This document shows, one piece after another, positions 47,816 to 56,659 of a DNA stretch of 64,000 nt; the first letter of the stretch is position 1, and every line of letters begins with the position of its first letter. A model generated the notes under the pieces. The model did no database searches. It saw only the letters and a list, made by a program, of their open reading frames with translations, and was not told the origin of the DNA. The translations under genes and the position numbers were made by a program. Origin of the DNA: Streptomyces albidoflavus (GTDB lineage: Bacteria; Actinomycetota; Actinomycetes; Streptomycetales; Streptomycetaceae); assembly GCF_000719955.1 (NCBI RefSeq), contig NZ_JOII01000016.1, positions 68,013-132,012 on the forward strand. The letters run 5' to 3'.

Positions 47816-48907
47816 ATGAGCGAAGACATGGTGCTGCACGTGAAGGGCCGGATACTGGTCGGTCCCGAGGAGGCCAGGGACGAACTCTGGGTGGTGGGCG
47901 GGCGGATCACCTTCACCCGGCCGCCGGGCGCCCGCGAGGTGCGGACCGTCGAGGGATGGGCGCTGCCGGGCCTGGTCGACGCCCACTGCCATGTCGGCCT
48001 GGACCGGCACGGCCCGGTCGCCGCCGAGGTCGCCGAGAAGCAGGCGCTCACCGACCGCGACGCCGGGGCCCTGCTGCTGCGCGACGCCGGTTCGCCCAGC
48101 GACACCCGCTGGATGGACGACCGCGACGACCTGCCCCGCGTCATCCGGGCCGGCCGCCACATCGCGCGCACCCGCCGCTACATCCGCAACTACGCCCACG
48201 AGATCGAGCCGGACCAACTCGTCGCCCACGTCGGCCAGGAGGCGCGGCGCGGGGACGGCTGGGTCAAGCTGGTCGGCGACTGGATCGACCGGGGCGCGGG
48301 CGACCTGACGCCGTGCTGGCCGCGCGAGGCGGTCGAGGCCGCCATCGCCGAGGCGCACCGGCTCGGCGCCCGGGTCACCGCCCACTGCTTCGCCGAGGAC
48401 TCGCTGCGCGACCTGGTCGAGGCGGGCATCGACTGCATCGAGCACGCCACCGGGCTCACCGAGGAGACCATCCCGCTCTTCGCCGAACGCGGCGTCGCCA
48501 TCGTCCCCACCCTGGTCAACATCGCCACCTTCCCCGACCTCGCGGCCGGCGGGCAGGCGAAGTTCCCCGACTGGTCGGCCCACATGCGGCGGCTGTACGA
48601 GCGCCGGTACGACACGGTCCGCGCCGCCTGGGACGCGGGCATCCCGGTCTTCGTCGGCACCGACGCGGGCGGCAGCCTCCCGCACGGCCTGGTCGCCGCC
48701 GAGGTCGCCGAACTGGTCACCGCCGGCATCCCGCCGCTCGACGCCCTCTCCGCCACGGCGTGGGGCGCCCGCGACTGGCTCGGCCGCCCCGGACTGACCG
48801 AGGGTGCCCCGGGCGACCTGGTGGTCTACGCGAGCGACCCGCGCGCCGACGTCCGGGTGCTGGCGGCGCCCCGCCGGGTCGTGGTCGGCGGCAAGGTCGT
48901 CGCCTGA
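47816..48907 (+). CDS. Amidohydrolase (imidazolonepropionase-like)
   Basis: A 363-residue metal-dependent hydrolase with an intact active site. DAHCHVG carries the HxH metal pair, VKLVGDWIDRG holds a possible carboxylated Lys, VTAHCFAED and CIEHATGL supply the other His ligands, and FVGTDAGGSLPHG has the catalytic Asp. It ends in the beta-sandwich typical of this family (PGDLVVYASDPRAD). The substrate is unknown. It is convergent with nothing and is followed by a strong terminator. Confidence 0.9.
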   Translation: MSEDMVLHVKGRILVGPEEARDELWVVGGRITFTRPPGAREVRTVEGWALPGLVDAHCHVGLDRHGPVAAEVAEKQALTDRDAGALLLRDAGSPSDTRWMDDRDDLPRVIRAGRHIARTRRYIRNYAHEIEPDQLVAHVGQEARRGDGWVKLVGDWIDRGAGDLTPCWPREAVEAAIAEAHRLGARVTAHCFAEDSLRDLVEAGIDCIEHATGLTEETIPLFAERGVAIVPTLVNIATFPDLAAGGQAKFPDWSAHMRRLYERRYDTVRAAWDAGIPVFVGTDAGGSLPHGLVAAEVAELVTAGIPPLDALSATAWGARDWLGRPGLTEGAPGDLVVYASDPRADVRVLAAPRRVVVGGKVVA

Positions 48908-48936
48908 CCGCGAGAAGCGTGTTGACGGGCCGTTAC

Positions 48937-48971
48937 GGGGGCCGGAGCAGCGTCGTTGTGCTCCGGCCCCC
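48937..48971 (+). terminator. Terminator of the amidohydrolase gene
   Basis: GGGGGCCGGAGCA pairs perfectly with TGCTCCGGCCCCC around a 9-nt loop, 30 nt after the stop. Confidence 0.85.
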
Positions 48972-49125
48972 GCCGCACGTCCGCGCCCGCGTACGCCGTC
49001 CGTACGCCCTTCTGCGCCCTTCGGGGGCCCGGAAACGGCGGTCAGGGGTGACGTGGGGGAACGGCCGTGCAGGCCGGGTCGAACGTCTGCACCAAAACCA
49101 CCCTTTGGAGTGAAGTCACCCCAGG

Positions 49126-49156
49126 TTGTCGCCCCTTCACCCGGAGTGCGTAAAGA
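49126..49156 (+). promoter_or_regulatory. Putative promoter of the LAETG protein gene
   Basis: TTGTCG (49126-49131) and TAAAGA (49151-49156) are 19 nt apart and predict a leader of about 75 nt. The remaining part of 48908-49238 shows no gene. Confidence 0.4.
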
Positions 49157-49238
49157 TTCCGGCAACGACGTCGTCGGCGGCCGCCTGTCCCCAGGTGCGG
49201 CCCCGGCGGCTCCATGTCTCTGTGGGGGTTTCACCATC

Positions 49239-50225
49239 TTGAACAGCACCAACTTCCGCATGCCCGCGCGCCGTCTGGTGGCCGCCTCGGCGGCCGGGCT
49301 GCTCGTCGCGGCGCCGCTCGCCCTCGCCACGGCCACCACGGCCCACGCCACCGGCGACCACGGGCGGGCGGACGCGGTCGTCCTGCGCACCGGCCTCGAC
49401 GTCTCGCTGCTCGGCAAGACCGTCAACGTCCCGCTGGAGGTCGCGCTCAACGAGGTCCACGCGCCGCAGAGCGCCGAGAAGACGGCGCTGACCGCCGAAC
49501 TCTCCGGCGTCGACAACGGCCGGCCGTTCAGCGTGCTCAACGCCCAGGTCGCCCAGGCGAAGGCCACCGCCGACGCCCACAAGGCGGAGGGGAGCACCAC
49601 GCTCGCCCAGGCCAAGGTGCATCTGCCGGGCCTGCCCCTGCTGCCGCTGCTGGAGGTCGAGAAGGTCACCGCCACCGCCCTCTGCGAGGCGGGGAAGAAG
49701 CCGGTCGCCGAGGCCAACGTGCTCGGCCAGGTCACCGTCCTCGGCAAGCGCGTCACCCTCACCGCGGGCGGCACCACCCAGGTCACGGTGGACGGCGTCG
49801 GCGAGGTCACCCTCGACCTCTCCAAGCGCCACACCACCACCTCGACGGCGGCGGCCACCGCGCTGGAGCTGAAGGTCGCCGTCGACCCGCTCAAGCTCGG
49901 CGTCGCCGAGGTCGACGGCACCGTCACCCTCGCCGGAGCCACCTGCGAGCGCCCCGCCGCCCCGGCCCCCGCGCCCGAGGAGGAGAAGCCCGCCGCCGAG
50001 GAGCCGGCCGAGGAGGAGGCCGAGAAGCCCGCCGAGGGCTCCGGCACCGAGCAGGTGAAGACCGGGGACGACGGCGTCACCACCCAGACCGGCAAGGCCC
50101 CCGCCACCGAGAACCTCGCCGAGACCGGCGGCAGTTCCATGACGCCCTACCTCGCGGGCGGCGCGGTCCTCCTGCTCGCCGCGGGCGGCGGCGCCCTCGC
50201 CCTGACCCGCCGCAAGCGCGCCTGA
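49239..50225 (+). CDS. Secreted LAETG-anchored surface protein (SCO1860-like)
   Basis: A 328-residue exported protein. A signal peptide spans about 1-42 (RMPARRLVAASAAGLLV core, cut near TAHA-TG). It is followed by a beta-rich, Cys-poor body with two Cys (about 45-245), a Pro/Glu/Ala-rich spacer (about 246-290) and the sortase motif LAETG at 293-297. A hydrophobic helix and RRKRA tail end the protein. A class E sortase should link it to the cell wall. The start is TTG 49239 with GGGGG upstream; the in-frame ATG 49260 is an alternative. Function is unknown; it fits the SCO1860 family as I remember it. Confidence 0.87.
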   Translation: MNSTNFRMPARRLVAASAAGLLVAAPLALATATTAHATGDHGRADAVVLRTGLDVSLLGKTVNVPLEVALNEVHAPQSAEKTALTAELSGVDNGRPFSVLNAQVAQAKATADAHKAEGSTTLAQAKVHLPGLPLLPLLEVEKVTATALCEAGKKPVAEANVLGQVTVLGKRVTLTAGGTTQVTVDGVGEVTLDLSKRHTTTSTAAATALELKVAVDPLKLGVAEVDGTVTLAGATCERPAAPAPAPEEEKPAAEEPAEEEAEKPAEGSGTEQVKTGDDGVTTQTGKAPATENLAETGGSSMTPYLAGGAVLLLAAGGGALALTRRKRA

Positions 50226-50230
50226 TCCAC

Positions 50231-50346
50231 CCGCCGCACGGCACCGGGGGGTGAGCCGTGCGGCGGGCCGGACCGGGCGGGAGCGGGGCGCGTGGGGCGC
50301 CCCGCTCCCGCACCGGAGGGGGCGGCCGCGTGGGGCGGCCGCCCCC
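50231..50346 (+). terminator. Three consecutive strong hairpins
   Basis: Three GC-rich inverted repeats follow each other: arms CCGCCGCACGGC/GCCGTGCGGCGG (50231-50267), GGAGCGGGGCGC/GCGCCCCGCTCC (50279-50311) and GGGGGCGGCCGC/GCGGCCGCCCCC (50318-50346, then CTTTC). They separate the surface-protein gene from the acetyltransferase gene. One would be enough for termination. Confidence 0.7.
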
Positions 50347-50415
50347 TTTCTCCCGGGTGCCGGATCTCCCGGTGGCCCCGACTGCCCACCTGGGCACGGC
50401 AGTTACCCTTCCCGC

Positions 50416-50955
50416 ATGGAAGATCTGGGGCCCGTCGCCTGGCCGCCCACACCGATCAGGACCGAACGGCTCGTCCTCCGCGCGGCCGAGGCCCGCGACC
50501 GGCCGGCCTTCGTCGAGCTGTACGCCTCGCCGGAGGTGCACACCTACCTCGGCGGCGCCCGCCCGCGCGACGAGGTCGAACGCGCGATGCCCGCCGTTCC
50601 CGCACCGTGGCCCGGCAGCTTCGTCGTCGCACTCGACGGGACGATGGCCGGCCACATCCTGCTCAGGCGGGCGCCGGGCACGCCCCGCCCCGCCGCCGAG
50701 GGACTGGCCGACCTCGGCTACCTCTTCCTCCCGCACGCCTGGGGCCACGGGTACGCCACCGAAGCCTGCGCGGCGGCGCTGGCCTGGTGCGACGGCGCGC
50801 TTCCCGGCGAGCCGGTGGTGCTCACCACCCAGAGCGCCAACACCGCCTCGCTGCGCCTCGCGGCGAAGCTGGGGTTCACCGAGGTGGAGCGGTACCAGGA
50901 ATGGGGCGCCGAGCAGTGGCTCGGCCTGCGGCCCCCTCCCGCACCGTCCCCCTGA
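50416..50955 (+). CDS. GNAT-family N-acetyltransferase (RimJ/RimL type)
   Basis: A 179-residue acetyltransferase with TERLVLRAAEARDRPAF at the start, as in RimJ/RimL-like proteins, the acetyl-CoA region GYLFLPHAWGHGYATEAC and the ending NTASLRLAAKLGFTEVERY. It probably modifies an amine or protein N-terminus; the target is unknown. TACCCT at 50404-50409 ends 6 nt before ATG 50416, predicting a leaderless mRNA. It is convergent with the cobalamin operon, which ends 8 nt away. Confidence 0.88.
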   Translation: MEDLGPVAWPPTPIRTERLVLRAAEARDRPAFVELYASPEVHTYLGGARPRDEVERAMPAVPAPWPGSFVVALDGTMAGHILLRRAPGTPRPAAEGLADLGYLFLPHAWGHGYATEACAAALAWCDGALPGEPVVLTTQSANTASLRLAAKLGFTEVERYQEWGAEQWLGLRPPPAPSP

Positions 50956-50962
50956 GCCCGCC

Positions 50963-52015
50963 TCAGCGCCGCCGGGCCAAGGCCACGTCCAGCGCCTCCA
51001 GGAACGCCTCCGTCGTCGCCGCGTCCCTGACCGCCAGCCGCAGCCACCGGGGCCCCAGCCCCGGGAAGGTGTCGCCCCGGCGGACCGCGAAGCCGAGGGT
51101 GCGCAGCTCCTCGCGGACGGCCGCCGCGCCCTCGACCGCCATCAGGACGAAGGGGGCCTCGGCCGGGCCCGCCACCCGTACCCCCGCCTCCGCGCGCTTC
51201 TCCAGGCCCGTCACCAGCACCTCCCGGTCGGCCGCGACGCGGACGGCGGCCTCCTCGGCCTCGGCCAGCGCCGGCGGGGAGACGCACGCCTCGGCGGCGG
51301 TCAGGGCCGGCGTGGAGACCGGCCACAGGGGCTGGGCGGAGGCGAGGCGGGTGATCAGGGCGGGTTCGGCGAGGACGTAGCCGATGCGCAGGCCCGCCAG
51401 GCCCCAGGTCTTGGTGAGGCTGCGCAGGACGACCAGGCCGGGGAGGTCGGTGCGGCCCGCGAGGGCCTCCCGCTCGCCGGGGACCGCGTCCATGAACGCC
51501 TCGTCCACGACGAGGACACGCCCCGGCCTCGCGAGCCGGGCCAGTTCGCGCGCCGGGTGCAGCACCGAGGTCGGGTTGGTGGGGTTGCCGACGACCACCA
51601 GGTCGGCCTCGTCGGGAACGGCGTCCGCGTCCAGGCAGAAGCCGTCGGCCTCGCGCAGCAGCACCCGTTCCACCCCGTGCCCGGCGTCTCGCAGCGCCGC
51701 CTCCGGCTCGGTGAACTGCGGGTGCACCACCACCGGACGGCGTACCGGCAGCGCCCGCGCCAGCAGGACGAACGCCTCGGCCGCGCCGGAGGTCAGCAGC
51801 ACCCGCTCCGGTGCCACCCCGTGCCGGGCCGCGACCGCCGCCCGGGCCGTGCGCCCGTCGGGGTAGGCGGCCAGTCCCTCCAGCGAGGCGGCGATGCGCC
51901 GCCGCAGCCAGGGCGGCGGCGTGCCGGTCCGCACGTTCACCGCCAGGTCGGTCAGGCCGGCGCCGCGCACCTCGGCGTCGCCGTGGTGGCGCAGATCGGG
52001 CTCGTCCATCGTCAC
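50963..52015 (-). CDS. cobC: Threonine-phosphate decarboxylase-like aminotransferase (CobC/CobD type)
   Basis: A 350-residue class I/II aminotransferase-fold PLP protein. Members in cobalamin operons make aminopropanol phosphate for the lower-loop linker. It has NVRTGTPPPWL near the start, VVVGNPTNPTSVLHP, LVVDEAFMD and the Schiff-base Lys in RSLTKTWGLAGLRIGY. GTG 52015 overlaps the stop of the previous gene (GTGA) and is preferred to ATG 52009. It is the last gene of the cobalamin operon. The symbol follows the Pseudomonas naming and the exact reaction is inferred. Confidence 0.85.
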   Translation of the reverse strand: MTMDEPDLRHHGDAEVRGAGLTDLAVNVRTGTPPPWLRRRIAASLEGLAAYPDGRTARAAVAARHGVAPERVLLTSGAAEAFVLLARALPVRRPVVVHPQFTEPEAALRDAGHGVERVLLREADGFCLDADAVPDEADLVVVGNPTNPTSVLHPARELARLARPGRVLVVDEAFMDAVPGEREALAGRTDLPGLVVLRSLTKTWGLAGLRIGYVLAEPALITRLASAQPLWPVSTPALTAAEACVSPPALAEAEEAAVRVAADREVLVTGLEKRAEAGVRVAGPAEAPFVLMAVEGAAAVREELRTLGFAVRRGDTFPGLGPRWLRLAVRDAATTEAFLEALDVALARRR

Positions 52016-52452
52016 TCCGTCGTCGTTCCGTCTCCCGGGACGCCCGCCGCCGGGCCGCGCCGGGCCACCGCGCAGGTCGCCACCGCCGGGCCGGGGCCGC
52101 CCTGCTTCCTCTTCGGTACGAGCAGTTCGCCGCCGCCCGCCAGTGCCGCCGCCTCCGCGACCGAGGCCACCCCGAGTGCCGCCAGCGCCGTCGGCGAGGA
52201 GTGCGGGGTCTCCACGGCGGCCAGCACCCCGGGCGCCCAGGAGCGCAGCCGGACCCCCAGCAGCCGGGCCGCCTCGACGATGCCCGGCTCGGTGGCCTTC
52301 GCCTCGACGGTGGCCAGCTCCAGCAGGGGCCCGGCCGCCGGACCCAGTTCCGCCAGCACCTCGCGCACCAGCCCGTACACCGCCTCCGCGGGCGCGTCGC
52401 GGCAGGCGCCGACGCCCACCACCAGCCCGGCCCCGGCGGGTGAGGCGGTCAT
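52012..52452 (-). CDS. Cobalamin biosynthesis protein CobE/GbiG-like
   Basis: A 146-residue protein of the CobE/CbiG-C family, which helps open the ring during early corrin synthesis. It has VVGVGACRDAPAEAV, LATVEAKATEPGIVEAAR and the ending region GPAVATCAVARR. No CbiG N-terminal domain is attached here. It overlaps the gene on each side by 4 nt, within the operon. Confidence 0.82.
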   Translation of the reverse strand: MTASPAGAGLVVGVGACRDAPAEAVYGLVREVLAELGPAAGPLLELATVEAKATEPGIVEAARLLGVRLRSWAPGVLAAVETPHSSPTALAALGVASVAEAAALAGGGELLVPKRKQGGPGPAVATCAVARRGPAAGVPGDGTTTE

Positions 52453-53840
52453 ACGGGCGCGCCAGGCCGCACCGCGCGGGCGACCAGGCGGGCCGCCGCC
52501 GTCGGCAGGGCGGCCCAGTGGACGTGCAGGTAGGAGGCGTGCACGCCGCCCTGGACGAAGCCCTCCGTGCGGGGCGGGCCGGGCCGCACCACGCCCCACG
52601 CCGGTGCGGTGCCCGCGCCGGGTGCCAGGCGGGTGCGGTGGAACTCGTGGCCGGACACCCGCGTCCCGGCCGGGGCCAGCACACTGTCGCCGACCGCCAC
52701 CGCGTCCCGGTAGCCCAGCGTCAGCCGCTCCGTCATCCGCGCGGAGGCGTCCAGCACGCCGCACATCGGGGCGCCGTCCAGCTCGCGCGCCAGGTAGAGC
52801 AGGCCCGCGCACTCGGCGGCGACCGGTGCCCCGGCGGCGGCGAGCGCGGCCACCTCGGCGCGGAGCGCGGCGTTGGCCGACAGTTCGGGGGCGTAGACCT
52901 CCGGGAAGCCGCCGCCGATCACCAGCGCGCCGGTGGACTCGGGGAGGTGTTCGTCGCGCAGGGGGTCGAAGGGGACCACCTCGGCGCCGGCCGCCGTCAG
53001 CAGTTCGGCGTGCTCGGCGTAGGAGAAGGTGAAGGCGGCGCCGCCCGCCACCGCCACCACGGGGCGCGGCCCGGAGGGCGGGGGAGTCCCCGACCCGGCC
53101 AGTGCCCCGGCCGGGTCCCAGGGCGCGCCGGTGAGCGGCGGCGCCGAACGGGCCAGCGCCCACAGTGCGTCCAGGTCGCACCCGGCGCGGACCTGCTCGG
53201 CCATGGCCGCCACCGCCGCCACCGCGTCCGGCTCCCGCTCCGCCACCGGGACCAGGCCCAGGTGACGGGAGGGCGTCGCCGCCTGCGGGGTGCGGCGCAG
53301 CACGCCGAGCACGTCGACGCCGGCCTCGTCCAGGGCCTCCCGCAGCAGCTCCTCGTGCCGGTCGGAGCCGACCTTGTTGAGGATGACCCCGCCGATCCGC
53401 ACCTCGGGGTCCCAGGAGGCGAAGCCGTGCACCAGCGCCGCCACCGACCGGGACTGCGAGGAGCCGTCGACCACCAGCACCACCGGCGCCCGCAGCGCCT
53501 TCGCCAGCTGCGCCGTGGAGGCCAGTTCACCCTGGCCGGCCGCACCGTCGTACAGCCCCATCACGCCCTCGACCACGGCCAGGTCGGCCCCGGCCGCGCC
53601 GTGCGCGAAGAGCGGGCCGAGCAGCTCGGTGCCGCAGAGGTAGGCGTCGAGGTTGCGGCCCGGGCGGCCGGTGGCCAGCGCGTGGTAGCCCGGGTCGATG
53701 TAGTCGGGGCCCGCCTTGTGCGGCGAGACGGTGAGGCCCCGCCCGGTGAAGGCGGCCATCAGGCCGGTCGCCACCGTCGTCTTGCCGGAGCCCGACGACG
53801 GGGCCGCCACCACCAGGCGGGGAATGCGGAGCGTGCTCAC
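52449..53840 (-). CDS. cobB: Cobyrinate a,c-diamide synthase
   Basis: Glutamine-dependent amidation of the a and c side chains of (hydrogeno)cobyrinate. The 463-residue protein has the ATP-binding APSSGSGKTT near residue 14, the KAGPDYIDPGYH substrate motif, and a C-terminal triad-type amidotransferase domain with the nucleophile Cys in VAAECAGLLYL and a His in SGHEFHRTRL. GTG 53840 overlaps the cobO stop. Confidence 0.93.
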   Translation of the reverse strand: MSTLRIPRLVVAAPSSGSGKTTVATGLMAAFTGRGLTVSPHKAGPDYIDPGYHALATGRPGRNLDAYLCGTELLGPLFAHGAAGADLAVVEGVMGLYDGAAGQGELASTAQLAKALRAPVVLVVDGSSQSRSVAALVHGFASWDPEVRIGGVILNKVGSDRHEELLREALDEAGVDVLGVLRRTPQAATPSRHLGLVPVAEREPDAVAAVAAMAEQVRAGCDLDALWALARSAPPLTGAPWDPAGALAGSGTPPPSGPRPVVAVAGGAAFTFSYAEHAELLTAAGAEVVPFDPLRDEHLPESTGALVIGGGFPEVYAPELSANAALRAEVAALAAAGAPVAAECAGLLYLARELDGAPMCGVLDASARMTERLTLGYRDAVAVGDSVLAPAGTRVSGHEFHRTRLAPGAGTAPAWGVVRPGPPRTEGFVQGGVHASYLHVHWAALPTAAARLVARAVRPGAPV

Positions 53841-54436
53841 CACTCGATGCCCCGCTGGCCCTTCTGGCCCGCGTCCATCGGGTGCTTCACCTTGGTCATC
53901 TCGGTGACCAGGTCGGCGAAGTCGACCAGTTCGGCGGGGGCGTTGCGGCCGGTGATCACCACGTGCTGGTTGCCGGGCCGGTTCCGCAGCACCTCGATCA
54001 CCTCGGCGGTGTCGATCCACCCCCAGTGCAGCGGATAGGCGAACTCGTCCAGCACGTACAGCCGGTACGTCTCGGCGGCCAGGTCGCGCTTGACCTGCTC
54101 CCAGCCCTCGCGGGCCTTGGCCTCGTTGTCCTGCTGGTCGTCGCGCTGGACCCAGGACCAGCCCTCGCCCATCTTGTGCCAGTCGACGCGGCCGCCCTCG
54201 CCGCTGGCGCCCAGCGTCTTCAGCGCGTTCTCCTCGCCGACCTTCCACTTGGCCGACTTGACGAACTGGAACACCCCGATCGGCCACCCCTGGTTCCAGG
54301 CGCGCAGCGCCAGCCCGAAGGCCGCCGTCGACTTGCCCTTGCCCGGGCCGGTGTGGACCGCGACCAGCGGGCGGTTGCGGCGCTGACGTGTGGTGAGTCC
54401 GTCCTCGGGGACGACGGACGGCTGTCCCTGCGGCAT
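53837..54436 (-). CDS. cobO: Cob(I)yrinic acid a,c-diamide adenosyltransferase
   Basis: Adds the upper adenosyl ligand to cobalt. The 199-residue protein is the CobA/CobO/BtuR type, with a P-loop GPGKGKS at 30-36, FQFVKSAKWKVGEENAL and the VLDEFAYPLHWGWID Walker B-like segment. The start overlaps the stop of the chelatase by one base (TAATG). Confidence 0.95.
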   Translation of the reverse strand: MPQGQPSVVPEDGLTTRQRRNRPLVAVHTGPGKGKSTAAFGLALRAWNQGWPIGVFQFVKSAKWKVGEENALKTLGASGEGGRVDWHKMGEGWSWVQRDDQQDNEAKAREGWEQVKRDLAAETYRLYVLDEFAYPLHWGWIDTAEVIEVLRNRPGNQHVVITGRNAPAELVDFADLVTEMTKVKHPMDAGQKGQRGIEW

Positions 54437-56559
54437 TACGCGGCCCTCCTGGCACGGTGGTGATCGGTGACGTCCTTGACCAGGCCGGTGAGCGCCTCGG
54501 CCCGCAGCTCGTCCAAGGTGACGGCGGTGCCCCGCAGTTCGCGGGCGAGTTCCCCGGCGAGCCCGAGGCGGACCGGGCCCGTCTCGCAGTCGACGACCAC
54601 GCTCGCCGTCGCCTCGGCGGCGTGCAGCCGGGCCGCCCGGCCCGCCAGCGCCACCGGCTCGGGGCCGCCGGTGGCCCGGCCGTCGGTGACCACGACCAGC
54701 AGCGGGCGGCGCGTGGCGTCCCGCAGCCGCTCGACGCGCAGCACGTCGTGGGCCTTCAGCAGCCCCGCCGCCAGCGGGGTCCGCCCGCCGGTCGGCAGCG
54801 CCTGGAGCCGGGCGGCGGCCGCGTCCACCGAGGAGGTCGGCGGCAGCGCCACCTCCGCCTCGCGGCCCCGGAACGTCACCAGCCCGACCTTGTCGCGCCG
54901 CTGGTAGGCGTCGAGGAGCAGCGACAGCACCGCCCCCTTGACCGCGCCCATCCGCCTGCGCGCCGCCATCGACCCGGAGGCGTCCACCACGAAGAGGACG
55001 AGGTTGCCCTCGCGGCCCTCCCGGGTCGCCTGCCGCAGATCGTCGCGGCGCACCACCAGGCCCCGGCCCGACCGGCCGCGCGCCCGCTGGTGCGGGGCGG
55101 CCGCCCGGACCGTCGCCGTCAGGTGGAGCTTGGTCAGCGCCCCCTCGGGACGGGTCGCCCCGGTGGTCCTGCCGTGCTCGGTCCGCGCCCGGGACCTGCG
55201 CCCCGCCGCGCCCGCGCCGAGCCCCGGCACGCTCAGCACCTTGGTGCGGAACGGCTCGCCCGCCGCCACCGCCCGCTGCTCCGCCGAGGCGGGACGGGGC
55301 GTACCGCCGCCGGACTCGCCGGGCTCCGCACCGGTCAGCGCCTCGGGGGCGTCCTCGGGCGCCGGGGCACCGGAGTCCTCGGTCCGCTGCGGCGGGAGGC
55401 CGCCCGAGCCGTCACCGTCGCCGGGGTCGGGCCGCCCGCCCCCGCCGCCGTCCGGGCCAGGTCCGTCGTCGTCACCGCCGCCCGGCTCCTCGGGCGCCTG
55501 CCCCTCGGGCGGCGTCGGCGGCTCGTCCTCGGGGTCGTCGGCGGCGGCGTCCCGCAGCACCTCGTCGAGCTTCTCCTCGTCCAGGCCCGGCGCGTCGAAG
55601 GGGTTGCGGCGGCGCCGGTGCGGCAGCGCCAGCAGCGCGGCCTGGCGTACGTCCTCCACCGCGACCTCGGTCCGGCCCGCCCAGGCGGCCAGCGCGGTCG
55701 CGGTGCGGGCCATCACCAGGTCGCCGCGCATCCCGTCCACCTCGAAGGCCGCGCAGACCGCCGCGATCCGGCGCAGCGCGCCGTCGCCGAGGCGGACCCG
55801 GGGGAGCAGCGCCCGGGCGGCGGCCACCCGCTCGCGCAGCCCGGCCTCCTCGCCGGACCAGCGGCCCGCGAAGGCGGCCGGGTCGTCCTCGAAGGCGAGC
55901 CGGCGGCGCACCACCTCGACGCGCTGGTCCGGCTCCCGGGAGGCGGCCACCTCGACGGTCAGCCCGAACCGGTCCAGGAGCTGCGGGCGCAGCTCGCCCT
56001 CCTCCGGGTTCATCGTGCCGACCAGCAGGAAACGGGCCGCGTGCCGCACCGAGACGCCCTCGCGCTCCACGTACGAGGCACCCATCGCCGCCGCGTCCAG
56101 CAGCAGGTCGATCAGGTGGTCGTGGAGGAGGTTGACCTCGTCGACGTAGAGGATGCCCCGGTGCGCGTCGGCCAGCAGGCCCGGCTCGAATGCCTTCACG
56201 CCCTCGGCCAGGGCCCGTTCGATGTCGAGCGCGCCGACCAGCCGGTCCTCGGAGGCGCCGACCGGCAGCTCCACCATCCTGGCCGCCCGCTCGCCGCCAG
56301 GCCCGTCCGCCGGGTGCGGCCCGTCCGGGCAGCCCGGGTCGGGCGCGGCCGGGTCGCAGGAGAACCGGCACCCCTCCACGGTCCGCACCGGCGGCAGCAG
56401 CGCGGCCAGCGCGCGGACCGCCGTCGACTTGGCGGTGCCCTTCTCCCCCCGGACGAGGACACCGCCGACCGCCGGGGAGACCGCGTTCAGCAGCAGCGCC
56501 AGCCGCAGGTCGTCCTGACCGACGATCGCGGTGAACGGATAACGGGAACTGGTACTCAT
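54436..56559 (-). CDS. Magnesium/cobalt chelatase, fused AAA+ and vWA subunits
   Basis: A 707-residue fusion of ChlI-like and ChlD-like subunits. The AAA+ domain (about 1-340) has Walker A GEKGTAKST at 38-46 and Walker B GILYVDEVNLL. A Pro/Gly/Asp-rich linker (about 345-420) follows, then a vWA integrin-like domain (about 525-700) with the metal-ion site VVDASGSMAARR. Its place between cobQ and cobO suggests cobalt insertion rather than magnesium. The large CobN-type subunit is not in this window, so the complete chelatase must involve a gene elsewhere. The start codon is ATG 56559. Confidence 0.9.
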   Translation of the reverse strand: MSTSSRYPFTAIVGQDDLRLALLLNAVSPAVGGVLVRGEKGTAKSTAVRALAALLPPVRTVEGCRFSCDPAAPDPGCPDGPHPADGPGGERAARMVELPVGASEDRLVGALDIERALAEGVKAFEPGLLADAHRGILYVDEVNLLHDHLIDLLLDAAAMGASYVEREGVSVRHAARFLLVGTMNPEEGELRPQLLDRFGLTVEVAASREPDQRVEVVRRRLAFEDDPAAFAGRWSGEEAGLRERVAAARALLPRVRLGDGALRRIAAVCAAFEVDGMRGDLVMARTATALAAWAGRTEVAVEDVRQAALLALPHRRRRNPFDAPGLDEEKLDEVLRDAAADDPEDEPPTPPEGQAPEEPGGGDDDGPGPDGGGGGRPDPGDGDGSGGLPPQRTEDSGAPAPEDAPEALTGAEPGESGGGTPRPASAEQRAVAAGEPFRTKVLSVPGLGAGAAGRRSRARTEHGRTTGATRPEGALTKLHLTATVRAAAPHQRARGRSGRGLVVRRDDLRQATREGREGNLVLFVVDASGSMAARRRMGAVKGAVLSLLLDAYQRRDKVGLVTFRGREAEVALPPTSSVDAAAARLQALPTGGRTPLAAGLLKAHDVLRVERLRDATRRPLLVVVTDGRATGGPEPVALAGRAARLHAAEATASVVVDCETGPVRLGLAGELARELRGTAVTLDELRAEALTGLVKDVTDHHRARRAA

Positions 56560-56659
56560 CGGGACTTCACTCCTTCACTCACCGGGACCGCGCACCGCAC
56601 GACGGCGGCACGGGTACGGCGGACAGGGGACGCGGGGCCGGGACGTACGGGCGGGCGGC

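Noticed and set aside
48908..49238. A cyclic-di-AMP or other riboswitch before the LAETG gene.
   Set aside because: The leader is GC-rich and folds easily, but none of the conserved strings of the riboswitch classes I know are present.
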